In this document: piece after piece, positions 53,676-63,464 of the stretch | Position numbering within the stretch: position 1 is the first letter of the stretch | Layout: the number at the start of each line of letters is the position of its first letter | Assembly: GCA_026387665.1 (NCBI GenBank) | Contig: JAPLLG010000012.1 | Span: 42,714 to 106,713, forward strand | Reading direction: 5' to 3' | Length of the DNA: 64,000 nt | Source: Nitrospirota bacterium | GTDB taxonomy: Bacteria > Nitrospirota > Nitrospiria > Nitrospirales > Nitrospiraceae | Program-made: the position numbers and the translations under genes | The notes under the pieces: model-generated | Told to the model about the DNA's origin: nothing | Databases searched by the model: none | What the model saw: only the letters and a program-made list of their open reading frames with translations

Positions 53676-55898
53676 TTACGAGGACAGAGGCGCGTCCAGC
53701 ACTTCGCGAATCTTGTGTGTCAGCTCATTGGGCGTGAAGGGCTTTTGGAGAAACGCCACGCCTGGCTCCAGAACACTCTGATGATTCTCGACCAGGTCTG
53801 TATATCCGGATATGTAGAGCACTTTTATATCGACCCGCATCGGCTGGATGGAATGGGCGAGCTCCCATCCACTCATGCCCGGCATGACCACATCGGTCAG
53901 CAGCAAGTGGATCCGCTTCTCATAGGCCTGGCAGAGTTTCATGGCTGCGGGGCCTCCTGAGGCTTCCAGGACCTGATATCCGTTCTCTTGGAGCGCTTCC
54001 CGGCTGATTTGCCTGACCATCTCATTGTCTTCGACCAATAGAATCGTTTCGGATCCCATTGCCGCCTGACCCTGACGTGCACCGTTTTCTTCAGGCAGGG
54101 CCACCGGTTTTACCCTGGGGAGATAGAGGGTAAAGATGGCTCCATGCTTCGGTTCGCTGTGAACCGTGATGACGCCTCCGCTTTGCTTGACGATCCCATA
54201 GGTCATGGAGAGGCCAAGCCCTGTGCCCTTGCCGACTTCCTTGGTGGTGAAGAAGGGATCGAAAATGCGGGCTTGGGTCTCCGCATCCATCCCGCAGCCC
54301 GTATCAGTGATGGTCAACGTCACATAAGAACCGGCCGGGATGATGGAACGGAAATGAACCGTCTGCTCTTTCAATTCGACGTTGGCTGTTTCTAGGGTGA
54401 GCGTCCCCCCGTCCGGCATGGCGTCTCTGGCATTGACGGCCAGATTCATGATCACCTGGTCCATCTGCCCCGGATCGACTTCCACCAATCCCAGATCCCG
54501 CGTGAAGACCGACAGCACCTTGATGTGTTCGCCCAGGAGCGGCTGGAGCATCGGAACGATATTCGCGATCGCCTCATTCAGGTTCAAGACTTGCGGCTGC
54601 AGCACTTGTTGCCGGCTAAAAGCCAGTAACTGTTGGGTCAGGAGGGCGCCCCGCTCCCCTGCGGCCTGAATCCGCTCCACATTTTTGCGGACCAGATCGT
54701 TCATGTCCAGCCGATTTCGCAGCAGCGAACAGCAACCGATCACCACCGTCAAGAGGTTATTGAAGTCATGGGCGATGCCGCCCGCTAGTTTCCCCATGGC
54801 TTCCATTTTTTGGGATTGCCGAAGCTGGCTCTCGCTGTCATGCAGGGCCTGTTCCATTCGCCGCTGGTCGGTGATGTCGCGGTTGATGCTCAGGACGGAG
54901 ATAATGTTTTGCTGAGTATCACGCAGCGGAGCCGAATGCGCCTCCACCCACCGGAGCGCGCCGCGCAGCCCCCTCATCCGAAACGACAGGATCCCTGATT
55001 GACCTTTGCAGATCGCGTGATGGGCCTGTTGAAATGCCGCGCGATCGTCGGGATGGATCAGGCTCACGACAGGTTGTCCAATGATTTCGTCGGCTGAGTG
55101 GGCCTCAACCAGGGCCAGGCCGGTCGGATTGATGGACAGTAGGGTGCCGTCCAGGCTGACGGTGGTGACACATTCCGGTTCAGATTCCACGATGGAACGG
55201 AATTGGTCCTCCGCGGTTCGCAGCGCACCGCTCAATCGCCGGACGGTTTTGCGGACTACCGTGACGGTAACCAGGAGCAGCACCAGCGTCGCCAGCAGCT
55301 GCCGCGTGAGCATGTTATAGGCTTGTGTCCTGCTCTCTTCAAGCGACAGCTCCACGAGGATCCAGCCTGCGGGATGAGGCTGCGGGTCGTTGAGTTGGGA
55401 GCCGTTCACCGATGAAGGCGCGCGATCACGTTCTTCGGTATCATGCACTGGCTCAAAGACCACCATCCGCTCCTGGCCCTGTTCATCGGCGCCGATCGAC
55501 ACGTACTCACGGCCGTTTTTCTCGGCCTCGCACAACATGTCATTGGCCAATGTCGTGCCGATGAGGGCGACCTGATCCGAGGCGATCACCATGCGCTGCG
55601 CATCCAGGACCAGGACCCGTCGAATGTCTGGATCACGGACGCCCTCGGTCAAGGATCGCTGCACCAGGTACAGATTGTCGGATACCACGGTGCCGCCGAC
55701 GGAGACCAATCCACGCGCCAGGGCCAGCCCGCGCCGCTCCGCCTGTTCCCGCGTGCGAATCTGCTCCTTGCCGATGAGCACGGCTCCGTACACCAGCATG
55801 AGCAAGGTGATCACAGTCGAGAGGCTCCAGATGAGCCGCTGTTCAGGGGACCAGGCTGTCTTGCTGCGGAGCAGCGAAGGGAACCACCGAGAGACCAT
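53676..55898 (-). CDS. Membrane-bound hybrid histidine kinase (PAS-HisKA-HATPase-REC)
   Basis: A 740-residue sensor. Helices at about 23-43 and 201-217 enclose a ~155-residue periplasmic domain that may sense signals outside the membrane. A PAS domain (about 230-345), HisKA with H377 (GIAHDFNN) and HATPase motifs follow, then a receiver with phospho-acceptor D669 ([10 protein letters not shown]). AGGAAG precedes the ATG. It is the last gene of the Cyc2-like operon (nine-base gap to the previous gene), so its input may be periplasmic redox or metal state. Output partner unknown. Confidence 0.9.
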   Translation of the reverse strand: MVSRWFPSLLRSKTAWSPEQRLIWSLSTVITLLMLVYGAVLIGKEQIRTREQAERRGLALARGLVSVGGTVVSDNLYLVQRSLTEGVRDPDIRRVLVLDAQRMVIASDQVALIGTTLANDMLCEAEKNGREYVSIGADEQGQERMVVFEPVHDTEERDRAPSSVNGSQLNDPQPHPAGWILVELSLEESRTQAYNMLTRQLLATLVLLLVTVTVVRKTVRRLSGALRTAEDQFRSIVESEPECVTTVSLDGTLLSINPTGLALVEAHSADEIIGQPVVSLIHPDDRAAFQQAHHAICKGQSGILSFRMRGLRGALRWVEAHSAPLRDTQQNIISVLSINRDITDQRRMEQALHDSESQLRQSQKMEAMGKLAGGIAHDFNNLLTVVIGCCSLLRNRLDMNDLVRKNVERIQAAGERGALLTQQLLAFSRQQVLQPQVLNLNEAIANIVPMLQPLLGEHIKVLSVFTRDLGLVEVDPGQMDQVIMNLAVNARDAMPDGGTLTLETANVELKEQTVHFRSIIPAGSYVTLTITDTGCGMDAETQARIFDPFFTTKEVGKGTGLGLSMTYGIVKQSGGVITVHSEPKHGAIFTLYLPRVKPVALPEENGARQGQAAMGSETILLVEDNEMVRQISREALQENGYQVLEASGGPAAMKLCQAYEKRIHLLLTDVVMPGMSGWELAHSIQPMRVDIKVLYISGYTDLVENHQSVLEPGVAFLQKPFTPNELTHKIREVLDAPLSS

Positions 55899-55907
55899 AG
55901 ATTCTTC

Positions 55908-56690
55908 CTAGAATTCTAATTCGACGTTCATCGAGGCGCGAGACTCTCCTCCGGGAACCGTGAGCGTGTGTTCGCTGAAGCCGAGCGTCTCATGCCAGAC
56001 CCGCACAACGTACGTTCCCGGCGGGATCGCTGTGATTTCAAAGCTCCCGGCCGCATCGGTGACGGCAAAGTACGGATGCTCGAAGACCTGGATCGTCGCC
56101 CGCATAAAGGGGTGTGCCGCACAGAGTACAAGCAGCAGGCCCGGTTCGTTCAGGGTCCGGTGGATGGGCGGCACGCCCTTGGGCATCGCCACATTCAACA
56201 GGGTCGTGCCTTGGGTGGTTTCTCTGCGGAGCCTGGTGTTATGCAGGATCGGATCTTCATTGGTGACCACCAGGGCTGTCCCTACGGCTGCGGCCTGCAC
56301 CCGCGGGACAAACCGGCAGCGGCGGTTCTCTATTTTTACGCCCTGCTCTATCGGGAACGGTTTGCCGTTCTCGATGCCTTCAATGCTGACGATGGCCTCT
56401 GCGACTCCATGGGATTGCGGATCGACGTGCAGCGCTTCCTTCAGAATGGAAGCCCCGCAAAACGCGCTGTCGCGAGGAACCCGCAACCATTCAGGCCGTG
56501 GCATCGGTCCGTTGAATGTCACATGGCCTCGTAGCGAGCTGCCTCGCACCGCCTGGTCGATCTGATAGGCGGCCCCTTCGTGGATTTCTCCCGCAAACCC
56601 CAGCAGACAGACCAGGGCGATGCCGACCGACGCCGGGGTCATGAATCGTTGTCGTTCCTGACGCGTCCTGTGACTCATGAGGTCAAACAT
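55908..56690 (-). CDS. Exported blue-copper-like protein with carboxypeptidase-regulatory fold
   Basis: A 260-residue exported protein, signal segment about 18-40. A cupredoxin-like domain has candidate type 1 copper ligands H150 (PILHNTRLR), C190, H193 and M196 in LCAAHPFM, resembling plastocyanin/azurin loops with shorter spacing. The last ~60 residues (YFAVTDAAGSFEITAIPPGTYVVRVWHE) match carboxypeptidase regulatory-like domains. AGGA precedes the ATG. It is part of the Cyc2-like operon and may be its periplasmic electron acceptor, which is inference. Confidence 0.72.
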   Translation of the reverse strand: MFDLMSHRTRQERQRFMTPASVGIALVCLLGFAGEIHEGAAYQIDQAVRGSSLRGHVTFNGPMPRPEWLRVPRDSAFCGASILKEALHVDPQSHGVAEAIVSIEGIENGKPFPIEQGVKIENRRCRFVPRVQAAAVGTALVVTNEDPILHNTRLRRETTQGTTLLNVAMPKGVPPIHRTLNEPGLLLVLCAAHPFMRATIQVFEHPYFAVTDAAGSFEITAIPPGTYVVRVWHETLGFSEHTLTVPGGESRASMNVELEF

Positions 56691-56722
56691 AAGATCCTAA
56701 TTCGTTCCGGTTGATTCCCAGG

Positions 56723-57586
56723 TTACAGACTGTTCAGGATTCGTTGCCGTTGCGCCTGATATTCCTCTTTGGTAATCAGGCCTTGCTCCCACAGTTTCTG
56801 GAGCCTCTTCAGTCGTTCCCGGATCTGATCGGACTGGCTCTCGCTGCTCCCGGACTGCGCGTTGAATTCATCCTGTTCCGCACGAGGCCTGTTGGAAGAA
56901 GATAGGACAGCCCGGTACTGGATGTCTACATCTGACAGGTGCGAGAAGAGGGGCCGGTTCATGTTCCCGGCCACGGCCTGCACCGAGTGGTAGGAGCCCG
57001 GCACCACTTCATAGAAGGACTCACCGGCCGGCCGCACCGGATCATGCCGTATTTGTTCCTGGATAAACGGCATGGAGAGGGCATGGCGATAATTGGCCAA
57101 GACGAGATGGATGCGGTCGCTCGTGGCGAAAAACGCGCCGGACGTGATCTCGACCAGGTCATGGTCGCGCCGGCGGCTGAGGAAGAACTCGACCCACTGG
57201 TCCGGCCTTGCCGTTGCGAAGCCTTCCGCCAGGTAGCGAGCCAGATATTGCCGCTCCTCCTTGTCGAAGGCCTCTCGCGCATCGGGGGCCATCCCGATGG
57301 ACAGGAGCCCTCTGCGCGGTTTGACGGATAGTCCCGCGAGCAGGCGCGCCCAATCCTGCTCCTCCATCACCAGCGGATGGGCAAAGGGTTTAACTGCCCA
57401 GCTCACATCCTCTCCGTAACGCGCATTCAACAGCACATACCGGTCTGGACTGTCATGGACCGTTTTCGTCAGGCGGATCGTTTCGGTGCAGGAACTGAAT
57501 AGGGGGACCAGGGTTGCGACGCAGAGGAGCAGTCGCAGGGATGCGAAGGGCTTCATCGGTCTTGGTCGCCAGAACAGGTCCGTCAT
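56723..57586 (-). CDS. Lipoprotein with C-terminal SHOCT domain
   Basis: A 287-residue lipoprotein; lipobox LFSSC gives Cys33. The middle region is unrecognised. The end (254-287, RLKRLQKLWEQGLITKEEYQAQ) is a SHOCT domain, a short oligomerisation/binding motif. ATG 57586 is four bases from the preceding stop; ATG 57556 is a possible alternative and gives a more compact signal peptide. It is in the Cyc2-like operon. Confidence 0.78.
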   Translation of the reverse strand: MTDLFWRPRPMKPFASLRLLLCVATLVPLFSSCTETIRLTKTVHDSPDRYVLLNARYGEDVSWAVKPFAHPLVMEEQDWARLLAGLSVKPRRGLLSIGMAPDAREAFDKEERQYLARYLAEGFATARPDQWVEFFLSRRRDHDLVEITSGAFFATSDRIHLVLANYRHALSMPFIQEQIRHDPVRPAGESFYEVVPGSYHSVQAVAGNMNRPLFSHLSDVDIQYRAVLSSSNRPRAEQDEFNAQSGSSESQSDQIRERLKRLQKLWEQGLITKEEYQAQRQRILNSL

Positions 57587-57590
57587 GTCG

Positions 57591-58808
57591 TTACCACATC
57601 ATCATATATTCGAGGAGGAAGGTATGGCCGGATGTGCCGTTTAGCTCCAGCCCCTTGTTATCTGTCAGGGTATATTCCACCGCCGCCCGTCCCCAGGTTT
57701 GGACCCGCGTGACCGCTCCGGCCGTGTAGAGCTTGCGGACGCTGTTCGGACGTCCCACATCCTGGTCGATGAAGGAAAACCGCTCGATGAAGGTCAGCTC
57801 CGGCCCCATGAAGAATTGCTGAGATTCTAGGTAGAACGCGTTGCCGTCCTTATTCGGCCCCGCTTGTATCGGCATACTATCGTGGCTGCGCACGTAGCCT
57901 CCCTGCAGTTCAAAGTAGCCGATCTCTCCCATGGGCACGACCTTGTTCAGATAGAGGCCGGTGCGCCAGAAGTCCACCCGCTGGCTGAGGGAGGGGCCAT
58001 TCGCCAGAAGATACGTAGTCCCCTTGTTGTAGAAGACCGTGAGTCCGGAGGCAATGTCGTCCAGAATATGTTGATAGGCGACGAGATAATCTTTTTGCGC
58101 ATCGGTATCCCCGGCATTGGCGGTGCCGCTTCCGTTTTTATCCACCCCGTTCAGCACCTGGGCCATAATCTTTCCCTGCCCCTGGACGTAGGCGGCTTCG
58201 ATTCCTTTTTGAACGGTATCGAAACTAATCGGCGCACCGTTGCCTGTGAGCCTGGTGCTGCTGACCGGGTTGGCCGTGATGCCAGCCTGGCGATCCAAGC
58301 CGCCCAGCCCTCGTTGCTGGAAGTAGTGCATCTGTCCTCCCGTCAAGCTGAAGAAGCGGTCGGACTTCCCCATCACGCCCTGAATCTGCCCATCGAAGCT
58401 GACGTTGCCTGTTCCCGCGACCTGGGTATGAGTCCAGATCGACACATTCTGCGAGACGGCCCCGGCAAAGTAGAGGGAGAAGTCCTTCAGTAGGGCTTCG
58501 CTCCTGGCGAGCTCCTTGTTATGGCTCTGGTAGGCGAGCTGGGTTGTCAGGCGGGTCGCGAGGAAGTCGCCCAGCTTTGTGACGTCCTGATCCTTGTTGA
58601 ATTCCGTGGGGGTGCGGTAGCCGGCCCAGCGGAACTTCTGGCCGAAGGAGTTTAAACGGGGAGGATGCGGATAGTGGCACATGGCACAATCGGCATTGTA
58701 CTTGCGCGCAAACGCCGGAGTAGCTTGGGATTCCCTGACCGGAGTCAGCGCGGCGATTGCCAGAATGACCAGCCCGAATGAGAGCCCTGCGATAATATGC
58801 TTATTCAT
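57591..58808 (-). CDS. Cyc2-like outer-membrane cytochrome c-porin fusion
   Basis: A 405-residue exported protein. After a signal peptide (cleavage about 29) comes a cytochrome domain with heme site CAMCH (41-45) in the context PAFARKYNADCAMCHYPHPPRLNSFGQKF, very like Cyc2. The rest is beta-barrel in character, with a terminal aromatic residue (EYMMMW). Cyc2 proteins conduct electrons from extracellular Fe(II) to the periplasm. Length and the single-heme plus barrel layout agree. Unlike Fe oxidisers, iron use here is only inference. A sigma70-type promoter lies 185 bases upstream. Confidence 0.82.
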   Translation of the reverse strand: MNKHIIAGLSFGLVILAIAALTPVRESQATPAFARKYNADCAMCHYPHPPRLNSFGQKFRWAGYRTPTEFNKDQDVTKLGDFLATRLTTQLAYQSHNKELARSEALLKDFSLYFAGAVSQNVSIWTHTQVAGTGNVSFDGQIQGVMGKSDRFFSLTGGQMHYFQQRGLGGLDRQAGITANPVSSTRLTGNGAPISFDTVQKGIEAAYVQGQGKIMAQVLNGVDKNGSGTANAGDTDAQKDYLVAYQHILDDIASGLTVFYNKGTTYLLANGPSLSQRVDFWRTGLYLNKVVPMGEIGYFELQGGYVRSHDSMPIQAGPNKDGNAFYLESQQFFMGPELTFIERFSFIDQDVGRPNSVRKLYTAGAVTRVQTWGRAAVEYTLTDNKGLELNGTSGHTFLLEYMMMW

Positions 58809-59202
58809 ATTGGGCCGGCTCGCTAGGAACGCGTGCTTACGCGTGAAAGAGCCATCATGGGGCGAGTCTCATCGGCCATGGTGCCAGCCTGAACGATAGC
58901 GCGAGGGAGCGGTGCTGAATCTGTCACCGAATATCAGCTCCTTGTCTTCGTGAGCAGCCGGTGAGGCAACAGATGACGCGCCATAGCCGTAATTGATAAA
59001 CCTGACACAGTATCTTGTCAATGTATTTGCGTATGGGGTAGGACTTGGCTGCAGCCCGCGTCTAGAACTGTTTTTGCCGGATCATTGCCCCAGGGATGGA
59101 TGACCGGTCAGGACAAGCAGGAGACCCTTGATCGGGGTAGGTTGATTCCACCGTCACGGAGGATGGTAGAGTGGAGTTCATAACGGACAGGAGGGACCCC
59201 CG
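58809..59202. other. 394-bp divergent intergenic region
   Basis: No gene is supported. It holds a strong sigma70-type promoter facing the minus strand (58993-59021) and therefore a ~180-base leader for the Cyc2-like operon, and the ribosome site (GGAGGG) of the + strand DUF2231 gene. Confidence 0.55.
58993..59021 (-). promoter_or_regulatory. sigma70-type promoter for the Cyc2-like operon
   Basis: On the minus strand a perfect TTGACA (59021-59016) and TATCAA (58998-58993) are 17 bases apart. It would drive the four genes ending at 53676, with a 5' leader of about 175 bases. Confidence 0.5.
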
Positions 59203-59646
59203 ATGCATCCGATTCATCCGATCATCGTTCATTTCCCCATTGCGTTGTTGTGCGTGAGCGTGGCGTTCGATGTCCTCGCTCGCCGTTGGCCGACTGGAGG
59301 CTTTCGAGACACGAGCCTCTATTGCCTGTTGGCCGGTGTGATGGGTGCGGCGCTCGCGGTAGTCACAGGCGGGATGGAGGAAGAGCTGGCCGAGCGGGCC
59401 GGTGCGCCTGAGTCGGTGCTGGAACTCCATGAAAGCCTGGGCACGGTGACCCTGGTTGTCTTTGCGGCCTTGTTAGGATTGCGTTTCGCCACGCAGCGGG
59501 GGTGGATCAAAGACATTCCTCCTCTCACGCTTGGGCTTGGCGTAATCGGGATCGTCATCCTGGCTCTGGCCGGTTATTGGGGCGGCGAGCTCGTGTATGT
59601 GTACGGGATCGGGGTGAACGCCATGATGGTTCCGGTGACTCCCTAG
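59203..59646 (+). CDS. DUF2231-family membrane protein
   Basis: A 147-residue protein with four hydrophobic helices and the family start HPIHPIIVHFPIALL, whose histidines may bind heme or metal. The family often neighbours cytochromes. GGAGGG lies seven bases before the ATG. It precedes a cytochrome c gene by 66 bases and may share its transcript. Confidence 0.88.
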   Translation: MHPIHPIIVHFPIALLCVSVAFDVLARRWPTGGFRDTSLYCLLAGVMGAALAVVTGGMEEELAERAGAPESVLELHESLGTVTLVVFAALLGLRFATQRGWIKDIPPLTLGLGVIGIVILALAGYWGGELVYVYGIGVNAMMVPVTP

Positions 59647-59712
59647 CTGGATGGTGGGAAGCGCTGAACGCTGCACGATGAGGAGTGAACAGATGATCAA
59701 AGGAGCAAGGCG

Positions 59713-60246
59713 ATGAAGACTCGTATCTTCCCATTGATAGTCGCAGTGGTTTTTCTTGCCGCTTCTGCTGGGGCCGCTGAGCGGCATATGATGCAGCCGC
59801 TGGTGCCGGCGGAGAAGCTGGCCGACGCGCGCGCGCTCACGAGCCCCTTGCCGAGTTCTCCGGAGATCGTCGCGCAGGGCAAGGCGCTCTACAACGGCAA
59901 GGGGACCTGTTTCAATTGTCATGGGAAAGAGGGGGATGGTAAGGGACCGGTGGCGGCCCAGTTGGATCCTTCGCCGCGCAATTTCCAGCACCATGGATTC
60001 TGGCGCCATCGCACGGAAGGCGAAATCTTCTGGGTCATCAAAAACGGATCGCCCGGCACCGGCATGATCGGATTTGCCGGTCAACTGACCGATGAGGAGA
60101 TCTGGACCCTCATCCAGTATGAGCGCAGTTTCGCCGGAGAACATGGCCCCGGCATGATGGGACCTGGCGGCGGCATGGGCGGCAGGGAACATCGTGGACC
60201 GAGGGGTGGCATGGGCGGGTGTGAAGGCGAAGCCTGCGTCCGGTAA
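59713..60246 (+). CDS. Exported cytochrome c with Met/Gly-rich tail
   Basis: A 177-residue exported protein with a signal peptide (cleavage about 22) and one heme motif CFNCH (66-70); the sixth ligand is likely Met in the GTGMIGF stretch. The last ~32 residues are a tail rich in Gly, Met, His and Arg ending in CEGEACVR, which could bind copper or iron. AAAGGAG precedes the ATG. Confidence 0.87.
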   Translation: MKTRIFPLIVAVVFLAASAGAAERHMMQPLVPAEKLADARALTSPLPSSPEIVAQGKALYNGKGTCFNCHGKEGDGKGPVAAQLDPSPRNFQHHGFWRHRTEGEIFWVIKNGSPGTGMIGFAGQLTDEEIWTLIQYERSFAGEHGPGMMGPGGGMGGREHRGPRGGMGGCEGEACVR

Positions 60247-60287
60247 CGGGACGCCCGGGCAACTCAACTCTCATTATCAGTGGTTGT

Positions 60288-63200
60288 CTATTGCTGCGGT
60301 GGGGTGACGGTGAGGCGGGCGATCACGTCGCCCAATTGCTGCAACAGGGTGGGCTTATAGACAATCTCTTTGATGCCTGCGGCGAGGATGGCCGCTTGGG
60401 CTGTGGGGGAGAGATACCCCGACACGACCACCACCGGCAGATCAGCGCGGAGGTGGGCGAGTGCGCTGGCGACATCCAGGCCGGACATCCCCGGCATGTT
60501 GTAGTCCGTCACGACGACATCGAACCCGGACGGATCGGCGCGGACCGCGTCGATCGCCTCCGCCGGTTTGGTACAGCCGGTGACTCGGTAGCCGAGCGGT
60601 TCGAACTTAGCCCGGATTAATTCCACCAACATCTCCTCGTCGTCCAGATAAAGCAGATGGCGGTTTCTGCCCTGTCGCTGGGCGGGCGTCGTCCCGGCCG
60701 ACTCGCGCGGGTGGGCCGGTGCATCCACGGCGGGGAAGTAGAGGTGAAAGGTCGTGCTCTGGTTTGGGCGGCTGTCCACGACGATGGCGCCCTCGTGCCC
60801 TCGGACGATGCCGTGGACCACGCTCAAGCCGAGGCCCGTGCCCTGCCCGACGGGCTTGGTGGTAAAGAAGGGGTCGAAGATGCGCTCCACCGTTTCTGGC
60901 TCCATGCCGCAGCCGGTATCACGGACGGACAGGCGCGCATAGCGGCCAGGCGGCAGTATCACATGGAGACTGTGCAGCGGATGGGCCAGCATGACCGGCG
61001 TCAGATTCACCGCAATGGACCCCGGTTGTTCATTCAGCGCATGCCAGGCATTGGTGCAGAGGTTCATCAAGACTTGATGGACCTGGGTCGCATCGGCCAG
61101 GACGTGGGGCGTCGCCGCATCGTAGGTGGCGGTCAGCTCGATGCCGGCCGGGAGGGTGGCCCGCAGCAAGGCGAGGGCTTCGTATATGACCGGGGCAAGG
61201 TCCAGCGCGGTGCGTGAGAATTCTTGCTGATGCGTGAAGGTGAGGATTTGCTGCACAAGGTGGGAGGCCCGGTTGCCGGCTTCGATAATTCTCGTGAGGT
61301 TCGGCTGGACCGGATGACCGGCGGCGGTCTTCATGGCGGCCATTTCAGCGTTGCCGAGGATAGCGGTGAGGATATTGTTGAAGTCATGGGCGACGCCGCC
61401 GGCCAGTTGCCCGATTGCCTCCATCTTCTGCATCTGGCGGATTTGGTCCTGAAACGCCTGCAAAGCCGCCTCTGCCTGTTTGCGCTCGGTGATGTCGCGT
61501 GTAAAGCAACGGGTGTGAATGAATGTGCCGTTCTTCCGCAAGACGCTTGAATCAATCAGCACGTCCTTGATCGAGCCGTCTTTGCTCCGCAAGCGGGCGG
61601 CACATTCCTGAACCGTCTCGCCGCAGCTGAGGCAATCGAGAAGTTTCTGGATGATCGGTTGGTCGACATGGAAGTCGGCGATGTGGTGTCCGATGTACTC
61701 CTCGCGGCTGTAGCCGAGGAGATCCAGTTCTGTCTGGTTCGCCCAGAGGATGATCCCGTCCGCTCCCACCCAGTGCATGCTCACGGTGGCGTGCTCAATG
61801 AAGTCCGACAGTTCGTTCGTCTTCTCGGCGAGTGCCTCCTCCGCCCGTTTGCGTTCCGTGATGTCCCGCACAATGCCACACGTATAGCCCCGTCCCTCGT
61901 GCTCGAGATAGGCGATGGAGGCCTCGACAGGAAACTCCGTCCCATCCTTGCGCCGATGAAGGGATTCGTACGTGGCTGACCTGCCCTGTTTGATGGACGT
62001 GAGCCGCTGCTGAAACCGTTCAGGATCATGCTGTGGGGTAATATCCGGGATGCGCAACGTCAGCAGTTCCTCCCGCGTATACCCCAACGATCGGCAGGCT
62101 GCTTCATTGACGTAGACAAACCGCTTCGTGTCATCGGCCCACAGCACGGCGTCAGCCGCGTGTTCCACGGCGAATTGCGTGAGCCGCAATTGACTCTCCA
62201 CCTGTTTGCGCTCGGTGATGTCTTTGACGACGGCTAGGTGCCTGGTCAGGGCTTCGTTCCCTGCCTGCAGGGGCGAGACGGTCAACTCCACCCAGACGAT
62301 GGAGCCGTCTTTACGGATGTACCGTTTCTCCAGGGTGAACTCGCGCAGCTCGCCGCGTTTGAGTCGCTCCATCTGGGCGAGATCCGACGCGAGGTCGTCG
62401 GGATGGGTGATGGACATGAAGTCGAGCGCGAGCATCTGTTCCATGGAGTAGCCGACGATCTCGCCGTACTTGCGGTTGACCCGGATGAAACGCCCCGTTG
62501 TCGTGTCGATCTCCGCGACGCCCACGGCCGCCTGCTCGAAGAGAGTCCGCAAGCGTTCTTCACTCTCGCGCAACTCGCCCGTGCGCTCGGTGACGAGCCG
62601 TTCAAGGCTCCTGTTGAGTGTGCGGACTGTTTCTTCAGAGGCTTTCTGCTCGGTGATGTCGCGGAAGATGCCGCGTGTGGCCACAGGCCTGCCGTTTTCA
62701 ACGCGCAGACTCACTTGGCCTTCCGCGACGACGGCGCGTCCGTTTTTCGTCCGGAACAAGATCTCCACCAATCCCACCTTCTCACCGGCGAGGATTTGCT
62801 GCAGGAAGCCGCGGTAATGATCACGGCACTCGGCCTGGATAACGTCAAAGACGTTCAGCACCGCCACTTCGTCCGCGGAGTATCCTAGCGTCTCGCGCCA
62901 GGCGCGGTTCACGAAGAGGAGGCGTCCATCCGGTGCGACGCTTTGGATCAGGTCGCTCGTGCCGTCGAACAGATCGCGGAGTTGCCCCTCGCTCTGCGTG
63001 AGGGCGGCCGTGCGCGCCCGGACTGTTTCATCCAAGGTGGCATTGGCTTCTTGCAATGTGCGCTCCAGCCGGTGCTTGGCGAGGGCGGCTTGGAGGGTGG
63101 CAGACAGCTCGCGTTCTTCGAAGGGCTTGAGCAGATAGCCGAATGTCCCGTTCCCGATCGCCTCTTCGATCAGTTGGGCATCGGAAAAGGCGCTGAGAAA

Positions 63201-63440
63201 GACGATCGGCACGTTCAGGAGCCGGCGCAGGCGGGCGGCCGTTTCGATGCCGTCCAGTTCACCGGCCAGGCAGATATCCATCAGCACGATGTCGGGGTTG
63301 GTTCGGGGAATGTCTTCCAGCGCCTGTTCGCCGCGCGCCGCCTTGCCACAGACCTGGTAGCCCAAGCGCATCAAGCGATCGACGAGCTCCATGACGATCA
63401 GCGCCTCGTCCTCCACGATGTAGATGCGTGTAGTGTCCAT
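60288..63440 (-). CDS. Multi-PAS hybrid histidine kinase with receivers at both ends
   Basis: A 1050-residue soluble kinase. An N-terminal receiver (1-120; D55) is followed by four PAS domains (about 150-270, 295-410, 415-540, 545-665), a HisKA domain (H685 in GVAHDFNN), a HATPase domain and a C-terminal receiver (D979, VVVTDYNMPG). The receiver-first order suggests it can be modulated by another kinase, perhaps the one upstream. No membrane helix is present. No output domain is present, so it would signal through phosphotransfer. Confidence 0.9.
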   Translation of the reverse strand: MDTTRIYIVEDEALIVMELVDRLMRLGYQVCGKAARGEQALEDIPRTNPDIVLMDICLAGELDGIETAARLRRLLNVPIVFLSAFSDAQLIEEAIGNGTFGYLLKPFEERELSATLQAALAKHRLERTLQEANATLDETVRARTAALTQSEGQLRDLFDGTSDLIQSVAPDGRLLFVNRAWRETLGYSADEVAVLNVFDVIQAECRDHYRGFLQQILAGEKVGLVEILFRTKNGRAVVAEGQVSLRVENGRPVATRGIFRDITEQKASEETVRTLNRSLERLVTERTGELRESEERLRTLFEQAAVGVAEIDTTTGRFIRVNRKYGEIVGYSMEQMLALDFMSITHPDDLASDLAQMERLKRGELREFTLEKRYIRKDGSIVWVELTVSPLQAGNEALTRHLAVVKDITERKQVESQLRLTQFAVEHAADAVLWADDTKRFVYVNEAACRSLGYTREELLTLRIPDITPQHDPERFQQRLTSIKQGRSATYESLHRRKDGTEFPVEASIAYLEHEGRGYTCGIVRDITERKRAEEALAEKTNELSDFIEHATVSMHWVGADGIILWANQTELDLLGYSREEYIGHHIADFHVDQPIIQKLLDCLSCGETVQECAARLRSKDGSIKDVLIDSSVLRKNGTFIHTRCFTRDITERKQAEAALQAFQDQIRQMQKMEAIGQLAGGVAHDFNNILTAILGNAEMAAMKTAAGHPVQPNLTRIIEAGNRASHLVQQILTFTHQQEFSRTALDLAPVIYEALALLRATLPAGIELTATYDAATPHVLADATQVHQVLMNLCTNAWHALNEQPGSIAVNLTPVMLAHPLHSLHVILPPGRYARLSVRDTGCGMEPETVERIFDPFFTTKPVGQGTGLGLSVVHGIVRGHEGAIVVDSRPNQSTTFHLYFPAVDAPAHPRESAGTTPAQRQGRNRHLLYLDDEEMLVELIRAKFEPLGYRVTGCTKPAEAIDAVRADPSGFDVVVTDYNMPGMSGLDVASALAHLRADLPVVVVSGYLSPTAQAAILAAGIKEIVYKPTLLQQLGDVIARLTVTPPQQ

Positions 63441-63464
63441 TGATGGTTCCGTCAGGTTCGGCGC

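Noticed and set aside
57514..57729. + strand ORF spanning two minus-strand starts
   Set aside because: No ribosome site and overlaps well-supported lipoprotein and Cyc2-like genes.
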